Assembly (NCBI RefSeq): GCF_010748935.1
Contig: NZ_CP048797.1
Span: 87,685 to 151,684, forward strand
Reading direction: 5' to 3'
From: Providencia vermicola
Lineage (GTDB): Bacteria; Pseudomonadota; Gammaproteobacteria; Enterobacterales; Enterobacteriaceae
Length of the DNA stretch: 64,000 nucleotides
Positions 47,474 to 57,200 of this stretch are shown piece after piece; the stretch's first letter is position 1; each line of letters opens with the position of its first letter. A program made the translations under genes and the position numbers. Below the pieces are notes generated by a model. That model searched no databases, had not been told where the DNA came from, and saw nothing but the letters and a program-made list of their open reading frames with translations.

Positions 47474-47687
47474 TTAGACCATCATGCAAAGTGGGGTATA
47501 GAGGGTGCCAGCCCCACCCCAGCAGTCCCCCTCAGCCACATTTCTGGCTTGCCCCGCGCTTTTCTTCTTTCTCTCTTTTTCTCTCTCTTTCTCAATCTAA
47601 TCTCACACACGAAGGTCAAACAGGGCACCCGCCGACGCGAAGCGGAGGCGTATTCTTGCCTCTCCCCCTCATTGCATGATGGTCTAA
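47474..47687. repeat. Perfect 16-bp inverted repeat pair before ter
   Basis: TTAGACCATCATGCAA (47474-47489) and its exact reverse complement (47672-47687) bracket a 182-bp stretch with a pyrimidine-rich run. No gene is seen between 47449 and 47744. Confidence 0.8.
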
Positions 47688-47694
47688 ATCTGTC

Positions 47695-47712
47695 TACTAT
47701 GTAACCAATGAA
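47695..47712. promoter_or_regulatory. Possible Ter-like site upstream of the ter gene
   Basis: TATGTAACCAAT resembles the TGTAACTAA core of E. coli Ter sites. It lies about 35 bases before the Tus-like gene, where E. coli TerB sits relative to tus. The match is partial. Confidence 0.35.
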
Positions 47713-47744
47713 CTGTTAGAACAAACCCACACATAGGCGGCAGC

Positions 47745-48620
47745 ATGGCTAAAAACTTCATATCAGAACAATTCTCGGCCATGTGCCGCGACTTAACGAA
47801 CCTGTCCTCTCTTATCAAACGACTACCGCCACGGTACGCAAAAGTTGCGGCCATCCCTCCTACCGGAAAAGGAATGGAGAACGAGCCCGTCAACAAGATT
47901 GTCGTAACTGAACAAACTGGGCGCGAAGCTCTTGAGCTGGCAGCGCACAGCTACAGAGATCTTCACATCAACCCAGACTATTCGCAGAAGTCTGCCAGGC
48001 GCACCGTGGGGGTACTCTGGTTCTCCCCTTCCAGGATTGGTGTAGCTGACGAAATTGCGGCGACGGTTGAACGCATCAACGCGGCCAAAGCTGGTATCGA
48101 GGAGTTCATTATCTCGACGTACCCCACCAGGCAAGAGAGGTTTGAAGCACTTCGAGCGGACTGCCCTGGTGTCATGACTCTCCACCTTTACAGACAAATT
48201 CGGTGCTATACCAATGGCGACATCGACTCTATCCGCTTCACCTGGCAACGGAAGGACTCTTTGAAGAAGCCCGTAAAAGAGGAGCTTTTGCAACGCATCA
48301 GAGAGGAGCTGGAGCGATCTGGGCCAGACTATCAACTTCCCCTGGAGCAGCTTATCCAGAAGATCGCCAGCACCCCGGAGCCTTATCTCCGGGAGCGAAG
48401 GGAAGTAAAGGTTCAACCGGTGGCAAACGTCATGGCCGCAGGGGTACTCAAAACCGTTACCGCGCCAATGCCCCTGATCGTGCTCCAGGATAAGGATGTT
48501 CAGCTCAAATTGCTTCGTAACTTTGACGCCTCAGAACAACGCAAAACTCGATCTGATAAAGCGGCATCGGAAATCCTTGGCACCTTCGGTGGAGTCACTA
48601 TCGAATCCTTCCCTGGATGA
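47745..48620 (+). CDS. ter: Ter/Tus-like replication terminus-binding protein
   Basis: A 291-aa protein resembling E. coli Tus over its length: NEPVNKIVVTEQTG against the Tus NPLNRIEV region, PGVMTLHLYRQIRCYTN, SIRFTWQRKDSLKK and VKVQPVANVMAAGVLK. Tus binds Ter sites and stops replication forks from one side. On this plasmid it would fix where replication ends. No hydrophobic segments, ATG start, intact. Confidence 0.85.
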   Translation: MAKNFISEQFSAMCRDLTNLSSLIKRLPPRYAKVAAIPPTGKGMENEPVNKIVVTEQTGREALELAAHSYRDLHINPDYSQKSARRTVGVLWFSPSRIGVADEIAATVERINAAKAGIEEFIISTYPTRQERFEALRADCPGVMTLHLYRQIRCYTNGDIDSIRFTWQRKDSLKKPVKEELLQRIREELERSGPDYQLPLEQLIQKIASTPEPYLRERREVKVQPVANVMAAGVLKTVTAPMPLIVLQDKDVQLKLLRNFDASEQRKTRSDKAASEILGTFGGVTIESFPG

Positions 48621-48715
48621 ATCAGCGTGACCGCGTAACAAGGCTTTTCCGCAGCCGGAAGGGCTTTGTCCCACACAAACAATTCCAATCGACAGCAGCA
48701 TGATATATAATTATG

Positions 48716-48746
48716 ATAATTACCGTATTATCGTAATTATCGTAAA
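48716..48746. repeat. Operator-like repeats before kfrA
   Basis: ATAATTACCGTATTATCGTA followed by ATTATCGTAA gives several near-copies of a TTACCGTA-type unit directly upstream of kfrA. Similar units stand at 29644-29688. Confidence 0.6.
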
Positions 48747-48772
48747 CATTACAAATTAAAAGGAACGTTCTC

Positions 48773-49813
48773 ATGGCAAGAAAATTGGTTGAGTTTGACG
48801 ATGTAGCGGCTGCGGCCCAAAAGCTCAAGGACGCCGGTAAACGCCCAACGGTCATCGCTATCAGAGACATCATTGGCAAGGGGAGCTTTACCACCATTTC
48901 AACGTATCTCAAACAGTGGTCAGAGGAACACTCCCTCGATGAAGAGCTGGTAGAGGTAGTCCTTCCAGAATCGGTTATGAGCGATGCTGAGCTCTTCCTA
49001 CAGAAGATCTATACGGTAGCCAAAGCAAGCGCCGATGAACAGCTTGAGCGCGAGCGTGAACTGCTACGACAGAAAGAAATTGAGTACCAGGAAGATATGC
49101 AGCAAGCCGTGGACATGGCAAATGATGCCACCGAACGGGCTGAGCTACTGGAAGAACAACTTGAAGCTCTCACCAACAAAAAATCAGAGCTCGATGCGGC
49201 CCTTGGTAAGGCAGAAAACTCGCTATCCCTCAAGTCTGCGGAGCTAGAACGCTCACTGGCTGACATTGATAAGCTGGAAAAGCGGATCGTTGAGTTGGAG
49301 GGCAAGCTGGAGGCGAAAGCCGCAGATCTGACCCGAGCACAGGATCACCTGGAGCAAGCTAAAAGCGAAAATCGCTCTTTGAGCCAAAAATTGGCAACTA
49401 CAGAGGGTGAGTTGGAGGAGCAAAAAGGCAAGAGTATAGAGCAGACAGAAAAGCTCCGGGCCGCTCAGGAACAAAAAACATCGTTGAAAGAGCAGCTCGA
49501 AAATGTACAGGCCAAACTGGCCCAATCACAGGACTCCCTTGCCACAGCCAAAGCTCATGGCGAATCCGCTGAACGAGAGTGCCAGCGCCTATCTGGAGAG
49601 GTAGAAAAGCTGGACGCCAAATTATCCAGCGCCGAAGCAGAAGCTCGCGCTCTTGTTCAAGACAAAGGCATGATGGCTGGTCAGTTGCAGGAAAAAGACC
49701 AGCAGGCCAAGAGCCTCGAACAAAGACTCAATGATGCACTGACCAAAATTTCTGGGTTGGAGCAAGAGCTCGCTAAAGCTGGTAAGGGAGGGAAAAAGAA
49801 AGAGGAAAACTGA
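48773..49813 (+). CDS. kfrA: KfrA-like coiled-coil DNA-binding protein
   Basis: The 346-aa protein has a basic N-terminal DNA-binding domain (about 1-90, with RPTVIAIRDIIGKGSFTTIS), then a very long alanine-, glutamate- and lysine-rich coiled coil to the C-terminus. KfrA proteins repress their own gene and help plasmid segregation. The following gene starts on its stop codon region. The upstream repeats are the likely binding site. Confidence 0.85.
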   Translation: MARKLVEFDDVAAAAQKLKDAGKRPTVIAIRDIIGKGSFTTISTYLKQWSEEHSLDEELVEVVLPESVMSDAELFLQKIYTVAKASADEQLERERELLRQKEIEYQEDMQQAVDMANDATERAELLEEQLEALTNKKSELDAALGKAENSLSLKSAELERSLADIDKLEKRIVELEGKLEAKAADLTRAQDHLEQAKSENRSLSQKLATTEGELEEQKGKSIEQTEKLRAAQEQKTSLKEQLENVQAKLAQSQDSLATAKAHGESAERECQRLSGEVEKLDAKLSSAEAEARALVQDKGMMAGQLQEKDQQAKSLEQRLNDALTKISGLEQELAKAGKGGKKKEEN

Positions 49814-50091
49814 TGGCGCGAAAGGCTAAATATTCAGAAGAGTGGCGACACAGAGCTGCGGCTCTTCAAACCAAGATTGAGGAGGCTATGACACTAGCCA
49901 CCTCATCTATTGGCGACTATCGCTGGTTACACCGTCTCCATAGTTGGGTTACGGAGGTGGCTCAAGGTAAAGCCCCAGACTGGTGGACAGATCTGGATTG
50001 TGAAGTATCCCTCCCCCGAGAAGAAAAGCGGATCAGTACGTTCCTCTCGACACAAAAGAAGCGCATCACTCTCCAGATGTGTTTGTCGTAG
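49813..50091 (+). CDS. Unrecognised 92-aa protein after kfrA
   Basis: Starts MARKAKYSEEWRHRAAALQT and overlaps the kfrA stop by one base, so it is probably co-translated. It is basic and tryptophan-rich, with no motif I recognise. Ends just before the helicase gene. Confidence 0.65.
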   Translation: MARKAKYSEEWRHRAAALQTKIEEAMTLATSSIGDYRWLHRLHSWVTEVAQGKAPDWWTDLDCEVSLPREEKRISTFLSTQKKRITLQMCLS

Positions 50092-50099
50092 GGGGCCTC

Positions 50100-51611
50100 A
50101 TGAAACAACTTCCTCCTGACACACCAGAACAATCACTGATCACTCAGTACAAAGGGCCTCGCCTTGTCGTTAAGGCCTACGCTGGAACGGGTAAAACCAC
50201 GACACTGGTGAAGTACGCCCACAACAACCTCGATTCACGTATCCTCTACTTGGCATACAACAGGGCTATCCGCGACGAGGCAAGAGAAAAGTTTCCTGCA
50301 AACGTAGACTGCAAAACGTCCCACCAGCTTGCCTACGCCACTATAGGAAGGGGCTACCAGCACAAACTCTCCGGCAACCTAAGGCTCACCGATATTGCCC
50401 AAGCGGTGAATACCAAGAACTGGACGTTTGCCAAAGATATTCTCGATACGCTCAACGCCTTTATGTGTAGTGCAGACATGCGGATTCTTTATACGCATTT
50501 TGCTCGCGCCGATACGGGTAAAGTGCTTACGTCCAAACAGGAGAGATACCAAATCCAGGTGGTCGAAGGTGCTGAGCTCATATGGAAACGGATGACAAAC
50601 GTTCAAGATCCGTTCCCGACCGTACACGATTGCTACCTCAAACAGTATCAGCTCGGGATGCCGAATCTGTCTCGCCGGTACACCACCATTCTTTTTGATG
50701 AGGCACAAGACGCTAACCCCGTAACAAGTAGCATCGTCCTACAGCAGAACTGCAAGGTAATCCTGGTTGGAGATCGCCACCAGCAGATCTATAGGTTCAG
50801 AGGCGCAAACAACGCCCTTGATAGCAAAGAGCTCATGAACGCCGACCAACTCTATCTCACTCATAGCTTCCGCTTTGGCCCCAACGTTTCGCTGGTGGCA
50901 AACGCCCTTCTTGAACTCAAAGGTGAAACACGACCTGTTGTTGGCCGGGGACCAGCAGATCAGGTACTCATGTTTTTACCAGGTGACGTGGGCCACCGCG
51001 CAATACTTCACCGAACCGTCATGGGGGTTATAGAGACGGCGCTCTCTGCGACCGAATCCGGAGCGCAGGTATTCTGGGTCGGTGGAATCGACGCTTACCA
51101 GATCAATGAGCTCCAGGATTTGTACTGGTTTTCGATGGCAGAGCCAGACCGGGTAAAGAATAAGAAACTGCTTGATGAGTATGAAGACTACTTCGAGTAT
51201 CAAGAAGTAGCGAAGGCGACCAAAGACCCTGAGATGATGAGGGCTGTCAAGATCATCAACAGCTACGATGAAATCCCTGAACGACTCACCACTCTACGAC
51301 GCAATACAGTCAAAGAAGAGTTTGGGGCTGACATTACGGTCTCAACAGCTCATCGGTGCAAAGGGTTGGAGTGGGACTTTGTTCAGCTCTATGACGACTT
51401 TCCGGATGTCCTGGACCCAGAGCTCGACCCAATGGCCCGTGACGATGAAATAAACCTGCTCTACGTTGCATCCACCAGAGCGATGCGAATCCTTGCGTTG
51501 AACAGCGCTGTCGAGATGGTTATCCGCTACATCACCCAAAAACGCATGGTCGAGAAGCAGATGAAGATGGCCGCAGAAGCGACAGAAGTTGAAGAGGACA
51601 CGACCAAATAG
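50100..51611 (+). CDS. UvrD/Rep-family helicase
   Basis: A 503-aa SF1A helicase with Walker A AYAGTGKTTTLVKYA, Walker B LFDEAQDANP, motif III GDRHQQIYRFRGA, motif V TAHRCKGLEWDFVQLY and motif VI LLYVASTRAM. It is shorter than UvrD (about 720 aa) and lacks the full accessory domains. I favour ATG 50100, which follows AGGGGGC; a start at 50079 overlaps the previous gene. It probably unwinds DNA in plasmid replication or repair. Confidence 0.85.
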   Translation: MKQLPPDTPEQSLITQYKGPRLVVKAYAGTGKTTTLVKYAHNNLDSRILYLAYNRAIRDEAREKFPANVDCKTSHQLAYATIGRGYQHKLSGNLRLTDIAQAVNTKNWTFAKDILDTLNAFMCSADMRILYTHFARADTGKVLTSKQERYQIQVVEGAELIWKRMTNVQDPFPTVHDCYLKQYQLGMPNLSRRYTTILFDEAQDANPVTSSIVLQQNCKVILVGDRHQQIYRFRGANNALDSKELMNADQLYLTHSFRFGPNVSLVANALLELKGETRPVVGRGPADQVLMFLPGDVGHRAILHRTVMGVIETALSATESGAQVFWVGGIDAYQINELQDLYWFSMAEPDRVKNKKLLDEYEDYFEYQEVAKATKDPEMMRAVKIINSYDEIPERLTTLRRNTVKEEFGADITVSTAHRCKGLEWDFVQLYDDFPDVLDPELDPMARDDEINLLYVASTRAMRILALNSAVEMVIRYITQKRMVEKQMKMAAEATEVEEDTTK

Positions 51612-51622
51612 TTTGGTCAATT

Positions 51623-51638
51623 CTTTCACATGTGAAAG
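51623..51638. repeat. Palindrome CTTTCACATGTGAAAG before traF
   Basis: A perfect 16-bp palindrome 12 bases after the helicase stop. It also occurs at 58351-58366, with a shorter copy at 31404-31417. Confidence 0.8.
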
Positions 51639-51657
51639 TTGACAAATAAAACGCTCT

Positions 51658-51678
51658 AAGCGCCCTAAATGGGCGCTT
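51658..51678 (+). promoter_or_regulatory. AcaCD activator box before traF
   Basis: The core GCGCCCTAAATGGGCGC is a near-palindrome matching the GCCC-NAAAW-GGGC style of AcaCD sites in IncC plasmids. It lies about 70 bases upstream of traF, in position to activate traFHG. Confidence 0.75.
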
Positions 51679-51745
51679 ACACCTGCCTAATTTCACGCCT
51701 CCCACCTCTACCATATCGAGCATGGGAAAATACGTGCGTGAGACT

Positions 51746-52762
51746 ATGAAAAAATCACCTTTGAATTTACTGCTCCTTGCAGCGCTCACGCTGGGGGCAT
51801 CACACCAGGCTTGGGCTCAAGATGGCACAAGACCTGGTTTTTATGAGCGAAAGGAAGAGGGTTGGTTCTGGTACAAGGAAGAGCCCAAAGAACCAGAGAA
51901 AAAACCCGAAAAGCCCAAACCAAAGCCTGTGGCAGAAGCGAAGCCTACACAGCCTAAGCCTGCTGCTCCGCTTCCGAGCGGCCCAGAAATGTTCTCAGCG
52001 GAATGGTTCCGGGAAAACTTACCCAAGTACAAAGACCTTGCTTGGAACAATCCTACCGTTGAAAACGTCAGGACGTTTCTCTACTTGCAACGATTTGCGA
52101 TAGATCGCTCTGAACAATTTTCCGATGCTACAGAGCTGGCGGTCGTAGGTGATCCTTTCTTGGATGAAATTACTCGACGTCCTGCTGCCACGTTTGCCTC
52201 ACAACAAGTTGATCGTGACGCTGGTAACGCCAAAAACATGCTACTCAAAAGCGTAGCCGAACGCGTAGGGATATTCTTCTTCTACAAGTCCGACGATGAC
52301 TACAGTGACTTGCAAGCACCGCTCATCAAGATGTTGGAACAAGGAGAAGGATTCTCGATCATTCCTGTATCTATGGACGGCAAACCACTCCCCAGTGGGC
52401 TTTTCCCCCATTACAAAACCGATGAAGGCCATGCCAAACAACTTGGTATCGTAACTTTCCCTGCTGTTTACCTCGCATCTCCAGACGGTCAGTTCGCTCC
52501 TATAGGACAAGGGCCAATGTCTCTTCCTGAGCTGAATCACAGGATTTTGGTCGCAGCAAAACGCAATGGTTGGGTCACAGACGAAGAGTTTAACCGTACA
52601 CGTCCGGTACTCAACCTAGAAAACAACATAGCCGAACGCTTGGCCTCACCAGAGCTGGGCTCTGACCTCAAACAACTATCTCAAGCGAGCGGCGATAAAG
52701 ACAACTTTGTGCCACCGGAACAACTCATGAAGTACATCCGGGACAAATTACAGGAGAACTAA
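51746..52762 (+). CDS. traF: TraF conjugation protein
   Basis: A 338-aa periplasmic protein with signal peptide KKSPLNLLLLAALTLGASHQAWAQ. A proline/lysine-rich region is about residues 45-75. The thioredoxin-fold C-terminal half lacks a CxxC pair. TraF helps build the F-type pilus and mating channel. The ATG at 51746 is chosen because the signal peptide starts there. It starts the traFHG block and is 2 bases from traH. Confidence 0.92.
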   Translation: MKKSPLNLLLLAALTLGASHQAWAQDGTRPGFYERKEEGWFWYKEEPKEPEKKPEKPKPKPVAEAKPTQPKPAAPLPSGPEMFSAEWFRENLPKYKDLAWNNPTVENVRTFLYLQRFAIDRSEQFSDATELAVVGDPFLDEITRRPAATFASQQVDRDAGNAKNMLLKSVAERVGIFFFYKSDDDYSDLQAPLIKMLEQGEGFSIIPVSMDGKPLPSGLFPHYKTDEGHAKQLGIVTFPAVYLASPDGQFAPIGQGPMSLPELNHRILVAAKRNGWVTDEEFNRTRPVLNLENNIAERLASPELGSDLKQLSQASGDKDNFVPPEQLMKYIRDKLQEN

Positions 52763-52763
52763 G

Positions 52764-54197
52764 ATGGTCACGCACAAGACATTAAAAAGGAGCCTGCTTG
52801 CCCTGAGTGTGGCGGCCAGTCTCGTCATGGCACCGACAGGGGCGATAGCCGCTAACGGCCTCCAATCACAGATGGACAAACTCTTCAATGAAATGAGCAA
52901 CACAACACCACCTGGGGTTTATGAAAGCCAACGACGTGGCGTTTTAGCTGGTGGCCGGTTCACTGCAAAGACACGAATCTTCGACGAGAACCTGGTGAGC
53001 TTTGCCCCTCCATCATGGAAAGCTGGTTGCGGTGGTGTAGATCTGTTCGGCGGTTCGCTTTCCTTCATTAACGCGGATCAAATTGTCCAACTCCTTCGGG
53101 CTGTAGCAGCCAACGCCAAGGGCTATGCCTTCCAGCTTGCGCTCGATAACGTTTTCCCGGACGGAGCGAAGTGGATAGAGAACTTCCAGAAGAAAGTGCA
53201 AGCGCTCAACCAACATCTGGGCAACTCCTGCCAGCTCGCTCAAGGTTTCGTGAACGACCTAACCAGCGGCATGGACCTTAAACACAAAACTGATGCTTCT
53301 ATAACCGCGACAACTTCCGGCCTGTATGAAGACTTCTTCGGGTCCAAGCAGGAAACCAGCGGCAAGAGTCCTCTGGAAGAACTGAAAGCCAACAAACCTG
53401 ACGAATACAACAAGATGATTGGCAACATCGTCTGGAAGCAACTCAAGAGCAACAACGCCAACACCTGGTTCCAGTACGGGGATAACACCCTTCTTGAAGC
53501 GATCATGTCTTTAACCGGCACAGTCATCATTGGTGATCTGGTAAACGACCCGAACTCAACCGGCACTGGTGCGAAAACAACCCCTCTGACGACCCTACCA
53601 GGTAACAAGATCACCTTGTCAGACCTGATTTCAGGCGGTTCTGTTGAGATCTATTCCTGTGATTCTGATACGACCAACTGCCTGAGTGCTGGCTCCAGCA
53701 ATAAAACTGTCGTGCTCAAAGGTATCAAGAACCAGATCACCGATATGCTGTTAGGAACAAGCTCTACACCTGGTGTGATCTACAAATACGCAACGAACTC
53801 TGGAACCTTAACCGACCCAGAAAAGGCCTTTGTTTCTAACCTCCCCGGAGGGATTGGCACCATTGTTCGTAACTTGTCTGTCCTTTCACAGGACGGCGCT
53901 AACCTGTTCGCAACAGAGTCATCAGGAGCGATAGCCCTGACCATGATGTATAGCTTCTCGGAAGAGTTCTTCCGCGCAGCTCGCATTGCGATGGCTAACA
54001 GCAAATCACCCTACAAGAAAGAGGCACTAGAGCTTCTCGCGCAATCGCAACAGCAAATCCGTGCTGAATACACAATCCTGTCCTCTCAATACGGCGATCT
54101 GGCAAGCCAAATTGAGAAATACAACAACCTACTGGACAACATCCGCAAGCAAAAATACATGCTGGCAACTTTGTCCAATCCTCCTAGCACGAACTAA
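52764..54197 (+). CDS. traH: TraH conjugation protein
   Basis: A 477-aa protein with signal peptide (SLLALSVAASLVMAPTGAIAA) and the TraH family pattern, including GCGGVDLFGGSLSFINADQI and later coiled-coil segments. It sits in the periplasm near the outer membrane and is needed for pilus assembly. Ends 12 bases before traG. Confidence 0.95.
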   Translation: MVTHKTLKRSLLALSVAASLVMAPTGAIAANGLQSQMDKLFNEMSNTTPPGVYESQRRGVLAGGRFTAKTRIFDENLVSFAPPSWKAGCGGVDLFGGSLSFINADQIVQLLRAVAANAKGYAFQLALDNVFPDGAKWIENFQKKVQALNQHLGNSCQLAQGFVNDLTSGMDLKHKTDASITATTSGLYEDFFGSKQETSGKSPLEELKANKPDEYNKMIGNIVWKQLKSNNANTWFQYGDNTLLEAIMSLTGTVIIGDLVNDPNSTGTGAKTTPLTTLPGNKITLSDLISGGSVEIYSCDSDTTNCLSAGSSNKTVVLKGIKNQITDMLLGTSSTPGVIYKYATNSGTLTDPEKAFVSNLPGGIGTIVRNLSVLSQDGANLFATESSGAIALTMMYSFSEEFFRAARIAMANSKSPYKKEALELLAQSQQQIRAEYTILSSQYGDLASQIEKYNNLLDNIRKQKYMLATLSNPPSTN

Positions 54198-54209
54198 GGA
54201 GCTATTGGA

Positions 54210-57200
54210 ATGGGATCTTTTTCAATCCACTCTATCGGTGACTCTGCTTTTCTGGAGCAAATCCTGATTGCAGTATCAATGATCACCGGCACCGGGGATT
54301 TCGAGAAGATGGTCAGTATTGGCCTGCTTCTTGGGGTCTTGATGATCTGTATTCAGTCCGTCTTTCAGGGCGCAAAGCAAATCAACCTCCAGCAAGTGCT
54401 GGTAGGTTGGATTCTATATGCCTGTTTCTTCGGCCCAACCACAACTGTGACTATCGAGGACGCTTATACAGGGCAGGTTCGAGTCGTCGCCAATGTCCCT
54501 ATTGGGGTAGGCTTTGCTGGAGGTGTCATATCCAACGTGGGATACACCATCACCAATTTGTTTGAAACTGGATATGGGGTAATCGTACCCAATGTCACGG
54601 AAAGCCACTTTTCCGAAACACTGAAACTGTTGAATGACGTCAGACGGCGAGCCTATGACACAGGAGTTTTTACTGCGCTTAACTCAGCAAATGGAGGCGG
54701 CTATGTTGACGTGAGGCGTTCCTGGAACAATTACATTCGGGAATGCACGTTAACCAAAGTCGATCTCAACCTAATGTCCCTTGATGAGTTGATGAACCGT
54801 TCAACTGACTCAGCTTTGCGATTCAACTCACAGCTCTACGGAACTAGGTTGTATTTGTCTACAGCAAACCCTGACGGCGCTGACTACACATGTACTGACG
54901 GATGGGTGGCTATTAGCACTGCAACCGCCAACCTAAGCAGCCCGGTTGTTGTTGATGCTCTTAACAGCCTACTGGGTATTGACACGTCAACTGGAGACAA
55001 CGCTCTAACGAAGCTGACCGATTCGCTTCAAGCGATGGGTGCCACAACTACGTCATCAATCGACTATCTGAAAGCCGCCGTTCTGGAGCCCCTCTATTAT
55101 GAAGCCGCAGCAGGACGTTATCAGGACCTCCAGGATTATGGCTCTGCATTGATGGTCAACCAGGCTATTCAGCAACGGAACACACAGTGGGCCGCAGAGC
55201 AGTCGATGTTCATGACCGTCGTCCGACCAATGCTGACGTTCTTTGAAGGCTTTATTTATGCTATAACCCCGATCATTGCTTTTATTATCGTGATGGGCAG
55301 CTTCGGCCTCCAGTTAGCCGGGAAATATGTACAAACCATCCTCTGGATTCAGCTATGGATGCCAGTCCTCTCAATTATAAACCTGTTTGTTCATACCGCC
55401 GCGTCAAATGAGATGTCTAGCCTCAGTGCTGGTGGTCTCAACTCCATGTACGCTCTTTCCTCAACTGGAGATGTTCTGCAACACTGGATTGCAACCGGCG
55501 GCATGTTGGCTGCGGCCACTCCGGTGATTTCCCTGTTTATCGTCACAGGTAGCACCTACGCCTTCACCAGCTTGGCATCGAGAATAAGTGGTTCTGACCA
55601 CGTTGACGAAAAGATGCAAACGCCAGATCTACTCAAGCAAGGTCCGGTTATGCAAAGTCAGCCAGCGTACAATCACAACCAGTTCAGTGGTGCGATTGCA
55701 AACGGCGCAGAAAGCATGATCAGTACCTTCTCGCTTGGCTCCACCTTAGCATCAGGCGTGAGCTCCGCACAGGCATTACAAAGTCAGAAATCGGAGGCTT
55801 TCCAAAGCACTCTTGGTCGAGGTTTTTCTGATGGAGTAAGTCAGGATCAAGCCTATTCAAGACTCTCCAATGTCGGGCGCAACGTTTCGTCGCAAAACAC
55901 AGCTCAAAGCCAATTGATCAACCAGCAAGCCAAGAACTTCATGGATAAGTTCCAGGTGGATGATAGCCACTCTGATGCTGTCAAAGGTGCTTTTGCCATG
56001 CAGGCTATGGGCACACTCGATGTTGACGAAGCTGCGTCCATGCTTATGCCTATGGTTGGCAAGGCCAGGGCAGCAATGAAGGCCGCTGCTGGTGTGAAAT
56101 CAAACAGTACAGCCCTAGTTCCTGCTGGTGGTAATGGCGAATCAGGCGGCGGCAGTGATGTCCTGGACATCAAAGCGCAAGCGAAGGGAGCAACAGAGTC
56201 ATCAACTCAAGACTCTTCAAGCTGGTCAGCGAGTGATGTGTCCCAGTTCATGAAGGGTGTGAGCTATTCGCAAACCGATAGCCAGGCGTTGACAAATCAA
56301 TTAGCGCAGGGTTTCAGCCGTTCTGGAAGCGAGTCATTCAAGCAAACCTGGGGCGATAGCTTATCCCAGAACCTATCCAAGTCCGCTTCGGAACTGGTGT
56401 CTGCATCGGACACCTTCACAACAATGAGTCAGCTCCAAAACCAAATGGGCTCCATGACTAATACCGACTTTAAAACTCTCGGTGGTGCAGTAGCACAAAC
56501 CCCTGCGGCCATGAACCAACTGAATGACTATTTCCGAAATGCCGCGCCGCAATCGGTTAAAGACGAGGCGGCTTCACTACAGCAAAGATACCAAGCCTAC
56601 GGAATGTCTCCTCAAGTGGCCCAGGCAGCAGCGCGAATGACAGCAATGACCAACTCCAAAAATTACGAACAGGGTAAGGAGCTTGGCGGGTATCAAGCCG
56701 CACTACAGGCGATCAATACCGCGTCCGGTCGCAACGGAGCATTTAGTGGTGATGCTTACGGAAATAACGGCATTGAAGGCCCGAATGTTCAAGGCCTACC
56801 AGGTCAGGTTCAAGGGGCTGTAGGCAGTGGACCTAACATCCCAACCGGATTCCGGGAGAATGTGGCTGGGATGGCTGGAACTAATCCGGCATCAGAAGCT
56901 GGGCAGTTACCAACGAATAGCCCCCTTGTTCAAAATGAACATGCAGCCGGTACGTCAGCTCTTCATAACCAAGCACAGCAAACAGAGCGAAATGTATCTG
57001 CTCCTGAACTGAAAAAAGCCCAAGATAACCTTATGAACTCGCTTCCGGAAATGTCTTGGAGCGCTTCGGCGTGGGGAGCGTGGGACAACTCCAGTGATTG
57101 GATGGGCCGCAGAGCTGAACAAGCAGGTGGAGCTCTCATTGCTGGTGGTCAAGCTGGCGCTGATGCGTTCTCAAGAGCGATGGATCAAATGAGAACGATG

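Noticed and set aside
47540..47620. Pyrimidine-rich run as a possible origin or regulatory RNA
   Set aside because: It is a simple TTTCTCTC-type tract with no supporting structure of its own; only the flanking inverted repeats are notable.
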